Shown here in pieces: positions 59,970-64,000 of a stretch of DNA of 64,000 bases. The notes under the pieces were generated by a model. That model ran no database searches. It was not told where the DNA came from and worked only from the letters and a program-made list of their open reading frames with translations. The translations under genes were made by a program, and so were the position numbers. Position 1 is the first letter of the stretch; every line of letters starts with the position of its first letter. The stretch comes from Paralvinella palmiformis (taxonomy: Eukaryota > Annelida > Polychaeta > Terebellida > Alvinellidae), in assembly GCA_025642065.1 (NCBI GenBank), contig JAODUP010000012.1, positions 2,222,501 through 2,286,500 of the forward strand, in the 5' to 3' direction.

Positions 59970-60739
59970 TCGCTTTTATATATTGATAGGATAAGAATGT
60001 TAGTTTCCAAAGTGTTTAAATATATCAATAGTCTAAATCCTGAATATCTGCACACCATGTTTTCTTTGAAAGAACATCTGTACAACACACGAAGGTCACA
60101 ATTAAGTCTACCCAAGTGTAATACTGTAAGTAATATGGTAAATATTTGAATAAAATATGCAGGAGCAACTTTGTGGAATATGCTGGATGAAAATACGTTT
60201 CCTGTCTCTCTACGTTTTATATAGTAATATGGAGGTTTTGACAGGTCTCAGTGCCTGAACGGATCAAATGTACACACACAATATCATATTCTAAACAGGT
60301 ACACGTATTGCAATAATTTAAAAGGTATGTATGAATACTTGTAAGTATATGTATACGAAATATTGTATGCTACTCATCTGTATGTATCCATTCGAACTTC
60401 ATATTTCTAGAATATGTTTTTTTTATTTATCATTCTCGCTAAATAACACATGCTACTGTTATCTTTTATACAAAATTGCTTCATAAGATATTGTCATACA
60501 TTCAGCTTGATAACTCACCCAATCTTAACGTTATATCCTAAGCCACCCCATTATCGCCCGCTATGAGTCTTTTTTTCCCCCGTGTATTGACTGTTTCTGA
60601 AGTCAATTTATACATATATCTATAAATATAAAAGCATCTTGCTAACATTAATAATAGGCGGCAATTTACAGTTTCTTTCTTTAAAAAACTATCAATTGTC
60701 CCTTGCTTGAATGCTTAACTACTTGGGACTCTAACAAAC

Positions 60740-61870
60740 GAAGTGTAGCTTCAAGGTGTTCACAGGCTTCAGATACCTCAGATGGTGGAGTTTATTTCCT
60801 AAACCTCTTCATCTTTTTTTGTGGCTACGGAACTGGTTACATTACGGACAATCTCAGCATCTGTTAAGAGCTCTTAATTTGGACATTCATCAGCAGCAGA
60901 ATGCCACTATAGGAGCTCTTCATCGGCGCATAAGCATTCAAACGGCCTCTCTGCCTCGCGCAGGTCTTCCTCTGTGAAGCTATAGGAATCTTGCTCATCA
61001 TGTTCATCCTCATCATCTATAGGAAACGCTGGTCTTAGACCTTTTTGCCAGCATTTTTCTGTGCTGATTGAGCATAAGGCTTTTCCACTGATATGTGTTG
61101 ATGACTCATCAATAATTCTGAGATTTAACTCACGCCTGTAGATCTGCTTGAACACAAAGATGATTCCATGGTCTATGGGTTGAATCTTGGATGTGTATTT
61201 GTGGGAAAGGTATGGAACTCAGATTTCCCCAACATATTAAGTTGGCAGCTGGTGGATGAGCAGGATAGTTAATAAGCAAAAGAAGAGCTTTGGGTTCTGG
61301 GTTCTACTTACCAAATGAGTGCGTACAGCAGGGACAACATATTTGTTGAATCAATCTTCAAAATTGACACCGGTCATCCAAGCGTTGCTGTTGTTTGTGT
61401 ACTCGAATTGTATTGACTTCATGTTGAGACAGTGAAAACAATGGGGTGAGAGAGATTTGCCGATCATTAAAAGTTTGAGCTTATGGGTCCCCGTCTTGTT
61501 AACACAGAACAACAAATTATGTGGTCCTTGAGCTATTTAAATCCCTAACGTCGATGGGTGTCATCGTTAGTGGCAAGTGTACAGAAATGAGCAAACCTTC
61601 TGAGCGGGCTTGTACAAACCAATCATAGAGAGCATTATCCGGGTTAACATCATTTGCAGTCTTCAGGTGTTTGGCTTTTAATTCCCCTTCCTCTTCAACC
61701 GTACACAGGGATGCACGAAGCTCCTGTTCTTGTTATTTCCACCCACGAAGTGTAGACTCTGGAATGCCAGGATTCCTGGCAAGCTATGTTTGACTCTGTT
61801 TCATTTGACCAATAGCATAAAGTATATTATTAACAGAAAATGCTTTTCGATTTTCTACTTTGACTGCGTA
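60740..61870 (-). pseudogene. Jerky/Tigger-like DDE_1 transposase pseudogene
   Basis: Read on the minus strand the order is: helix-turn-helix remnant (P-G-I-P-E-S-T-L-R-G-W near 61750), N-A-L-Y-D-W-F-V-Q-A-R (CENP-B-type domain), A-L-L-L-L-I-N-Y-P-A-H-P-P (61249-61288) and I-Q-P-I-D-H-G-I-I-F-V-F-K-Q (near 61140-61190). These match DDE_1 transposases of the pogo/Tigger/Jerky group; the catalytic Asp normally before N-x-P-A-H is lost. Stops and shifts occur throughout. The longest open piece is 61155-60907. Terminal repeats were not identified. Confidence 0.65.
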
Positions 61871-61904
61871 AAGTAAAAACTAAATTGTTTAAATAAAACC
61901 TGTG

Positions 61905-61961
61905 ACACACATGCACACGCACACGCGTGCGCACACACACGCACGCACGCACGCACGCACA
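61905..61961. repeat. CA/CG microsatellite
   Basis: Mixed ACAC, GCGC and ACGC repeats abutting the dispersed repeat. Confidence 0.9.
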
Positions 61962-61962
61962 A

Positions 61963-62090
61963 GGGACTAGTGAGACATTATACATGTCTGAGCAACAAAA
62001 GTCGCCACTCTGGATTCAGTCCCCTGAAGAAACGTCCAGAGTTTGAAATCACGGTTCGAGATTCTCTATGACTGTGCCTTATTATACACT
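61963..62090 (+). repeat. Dispersed 130-bp repeat, copy 2
   Basis: Second copy of the 3691-3822 repeat, same orientation, again starting right after a microsatellite. Differences are a few substitutions and a short deletion in the first 30 bp. Confidence 0.7.
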
Positions 62091-62585
62091 CCCACGAACA
62101 CATATAGGAAGGTTTTGTTTAGTTATTCGAACCCAGAATAAAGCTGAGATCAGCATCTGTGATGTCGAAATGTTTTATTTATAGGTTTCTTTTGAACCTC
62201 AGAAATTTACTATCGAATGTAAGCTGTGGTGTCACAGTAGTTATCTTGTGTATGTAGTAAATCGCCATTGAACCACACGCTCCTGTTATTTACTACGAGC
62301 TGTGGTGTGAAATGGTTTTTTTTGTACGCCCTCCTGCTTTTGTACGTAGCCTGCATGCAGCCGCTTCCCTGTGGGCGTGACATATTTGCCGCGTACGAAA
62401 AGTGGAGTAGCTGGGTATACGATTGTTCAGATCTTTGGAGATGTAGAATATTTTATATTTAGATTGATGTATATATAGGTCTCAAAGGATGTTTAGATGT
62501 TGATGCCTCTGAGCCAGTGGCACTATACATGTACCCTAAAACACACATACACACATTCACACACATATAAAGACCCCCCCCGCAA

Positions 62586-62648
<63 letters not shown>

Positions 62649-63190
62649 GGGACACATCAAGAGAAGAACGGCATGGAAAACATGTTAGGTTCCAAAACAA
62701 TCTTTACATGTTTCGTCAGAGCAGATAACTTAATTAGCATATTATTATAACAATAAAAGGTTCAATTGTTTTTTTAAAGTTGGCTTTGTCATTTCTGATA
62801 TCAGTTGATCCCATATTCCATATAATAAGGAATTTATATAATAGTAACTTTCATGCGAAAGTGGGCTTACATCGTTCAATATATAGTTGATTACACTGTC
62901 TTGTCTATATTTCTGGTCGAGTAAAGAACGTGTTTATTATTTGTTTGGTGAATGTGTTTCCGACTTTCTGTTTTCTTTTTTAGTTGGTATGTTCCCGCAC
63001 GGCTTTTTGATGGTATCTAGTCAGTTACAGGAATAAAGATTTTACGAAAACAGATACATAAATAGACCATTTTCATCTAGAAAAATGTAATGAATGTTAT
63101 AAAAAAATTATCTGAAGGAATATTATATTTAGGTCAGACATATTAGACGTATTAAATTCCCGGGAAACGAATATGTGCTTACCTAGATTA
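62091..63190. other. Intergenic stretch with AC/AT microsatellite
   Basis: (AC)n-(AT)n at 62587-62649. Nothing coding recognised. Confidence 0.5.
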
Positions 63191-63205
63191 CAATCCGTAA
63201 TCTAC

Positions 63206-63320
63206 CCCATCAAGACAGGCGAAGAAGAAGGTACAGTTTGTAGCCATATCAGGATAACTATCGTCAGGTAGTTGAGAACAGTCGTGAAAAGAACCACAGG
63301 GGGGAGGCGCGACCTCTGAC
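63206..63320 (-). CDS. Candidate exon of a chitin-binding type-2 (peritrophin-A) protein
   Basis: On the minus strand a strong acceptor (AATATTCCTTTTAG) and a donor (GGG|GTAGAT) bound one base plus 38 codons. The product reads C-G-S-F-H-D-C-S-Q-L-P-D-D-S-Y-P-D-M, then N-C-T-F-F-F-A-C-L-D-G. The cysteine spacing with aromatic residues before C-x-x-G is the start of a CBM14 domain, found in secreted chitin-binding proteins of shell, cuticle or gut lining. The rest of the domain should lie in another exon, not found in the window, so the gene is partial. Confidence 0.5.
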
Positions 63321-64000
63321 CTAAAAGGAATATTGGTTTTCAATTGGTAGCATATTTTCAGCTTTAGTGTTTCAGTCATGAAGCTTGCTACTATTCTATG
63401 GTCAACCTTTTATTTTGAAAACATAACAGTTTCCTAATATCGGATTCGCCTACAGGAACCACTTGTATTGATTTTGCGATGAAGTATCAGATAGTGTAAT
63501 GTTTCCATATCAACATCTAAATTTAAAAAAAATTAATATTGAATATGTACATCGTTCTTCCACGTAGTTGTACACGTATGCGGGAGGGATGCAATCAATT
63601 TAGACCCATTCTCCACTTTGCCAAACTGAGTACGAACGACATCCCGCGCAGCAAACTTCACCTTCTCTACAATCTTGGCAGACTATGACGCCGAACAAAA
63701 CTAAAGATTCATTTAATCATACGATGAATAAATAAAAATACAAATAAAGCAAGCTCTTGACATTTAGCATTCGTTTATTTGGGTAATTTCTATCTATTAG
63801 CATTAATGAACATTGTTAATGACAAAATACAATGCACCACTTAAACGAAGTGTATAAATCATATTTATTCTCGTATAGTCACATGTGGAATGTCTCAAAT
63901 CTTTGCGAGATTCAAATAAATAGGCCTCCGCTTAACTCTGATGTGAATTAAACATATGGAACGCGGCGAGGACTTATAAATGATAATATAAAAATAATAA

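Larger units (their letters stand above)
57240..60215 (+). mobile_element. Degraded non-LTR retrotransposon (LINE), SGNH-type ORF1
   Basis: In order on the + strand: viroplasmin-like domain, a coiled region, an SGNH-hydrolase domain, a CCHC zinc knuckle, an apurinic-type endonuclease (EEP) and, after a gap where the reverse transcriptase should be, a C-terminal LINE piece (60000-60200; K-V-F-K-Y-I-N-S-L-N-P-E-Y and G-A-T-L-W-N-M-L). Order and motifs fit an esterase-ORF1 LINE of the CR1/L2/Jockey group. Many stops and frameshifts show that it is dead. A tRNA-like insertion (about 59615-59770) interrupts it. Confidence 0.72.

Noticed and set aside
63560..63690. Minus-strand Cys-rich frame (V-C-Q-D-C-R-E-G-E-V-C-C) as a VWC-like domain
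   Set aside because: It contains a stop, and an overlapping frame is equally open, so neither reading can be preferred.

Overview
The window is eukaryotic and looks like an invertebrate animal genome, most likely a mollusc or another lophotrochozoan; this is an inference. It is AT-rich, with multi-exon genes, GT-AG introns, TATA and YY1-type promoter motifs, dense microsatellites, tRNA-derived SINEs, a non-LTR retroelement with an SGNH-hydrolase ORF1, and several DNA transposon remnants. No bacterial or operon features were seen.

Layout. (1) 0.93-9.5 kb, + strand: a TATA-box gene whose exons join in phase into a protein of about 469 aa, made of a very acidic N-terminus followed by two coactosin-like ADF-H domains. 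The two domains share one intron position, so they look like an internal tandem duplication. (2) 9.6-42.4 kb: mostly non-coding and repeat-rich. It holds a 512-bp P-element-like remnant (12.2 kb; 8-bp target duplication, THAP-like ORF), a 13-copy 28-bp minisatellite (13.3 kb), SINEs, a hAT-like terminus (21.4 kb), an 866-bp long-TIR element (28.0 kb), a 2.38-kb pogo/Tigger-like element (30.6 kb), and a serine-rich candidate exon (35.9 kb). (3) 42.4-51.0 kb, + strand: a TRIM-like gene with a small first exon and one giant exon. It encodes RING, two B-boxes and a coiled coil, then an acidic tract and about 1,200 residues of Ser/Thr/Pro/Gln-rich sequence, ending in a CAAX-like Cys-Ser-Met-Met. 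The giant exon carries two opposite 1-nt frame changes that cancel. (4) 51.3-56.5 kb: a 27-bp minisatellite, a possible small basic terminal exon (52.2 kb), SINE copies with target duplications, and hairpins. (5) 57.2-62.1 kb: a degraded non-LTR retrotransposon (viroplasmin-like domain, SGNH hydrolase, CCHC knuckle, endonuclease and a C-terminal piece), then a minus-strand Jerky/Tigger-like transposase pseudogene. (6) 63.2 kb, minus strand: an exon that looks like part of a type-2 (peritrophin-A) chitin-binding domain.

The two main genes do not form an evident pathway. The first product would act on actin filaments. The second would be a cytoplasmic or membrane-attached E3 ubiquitin ligase. 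All gene models come from reading the sequence (ORFs, splice consensus, phase); no database or transcript evidence was available.
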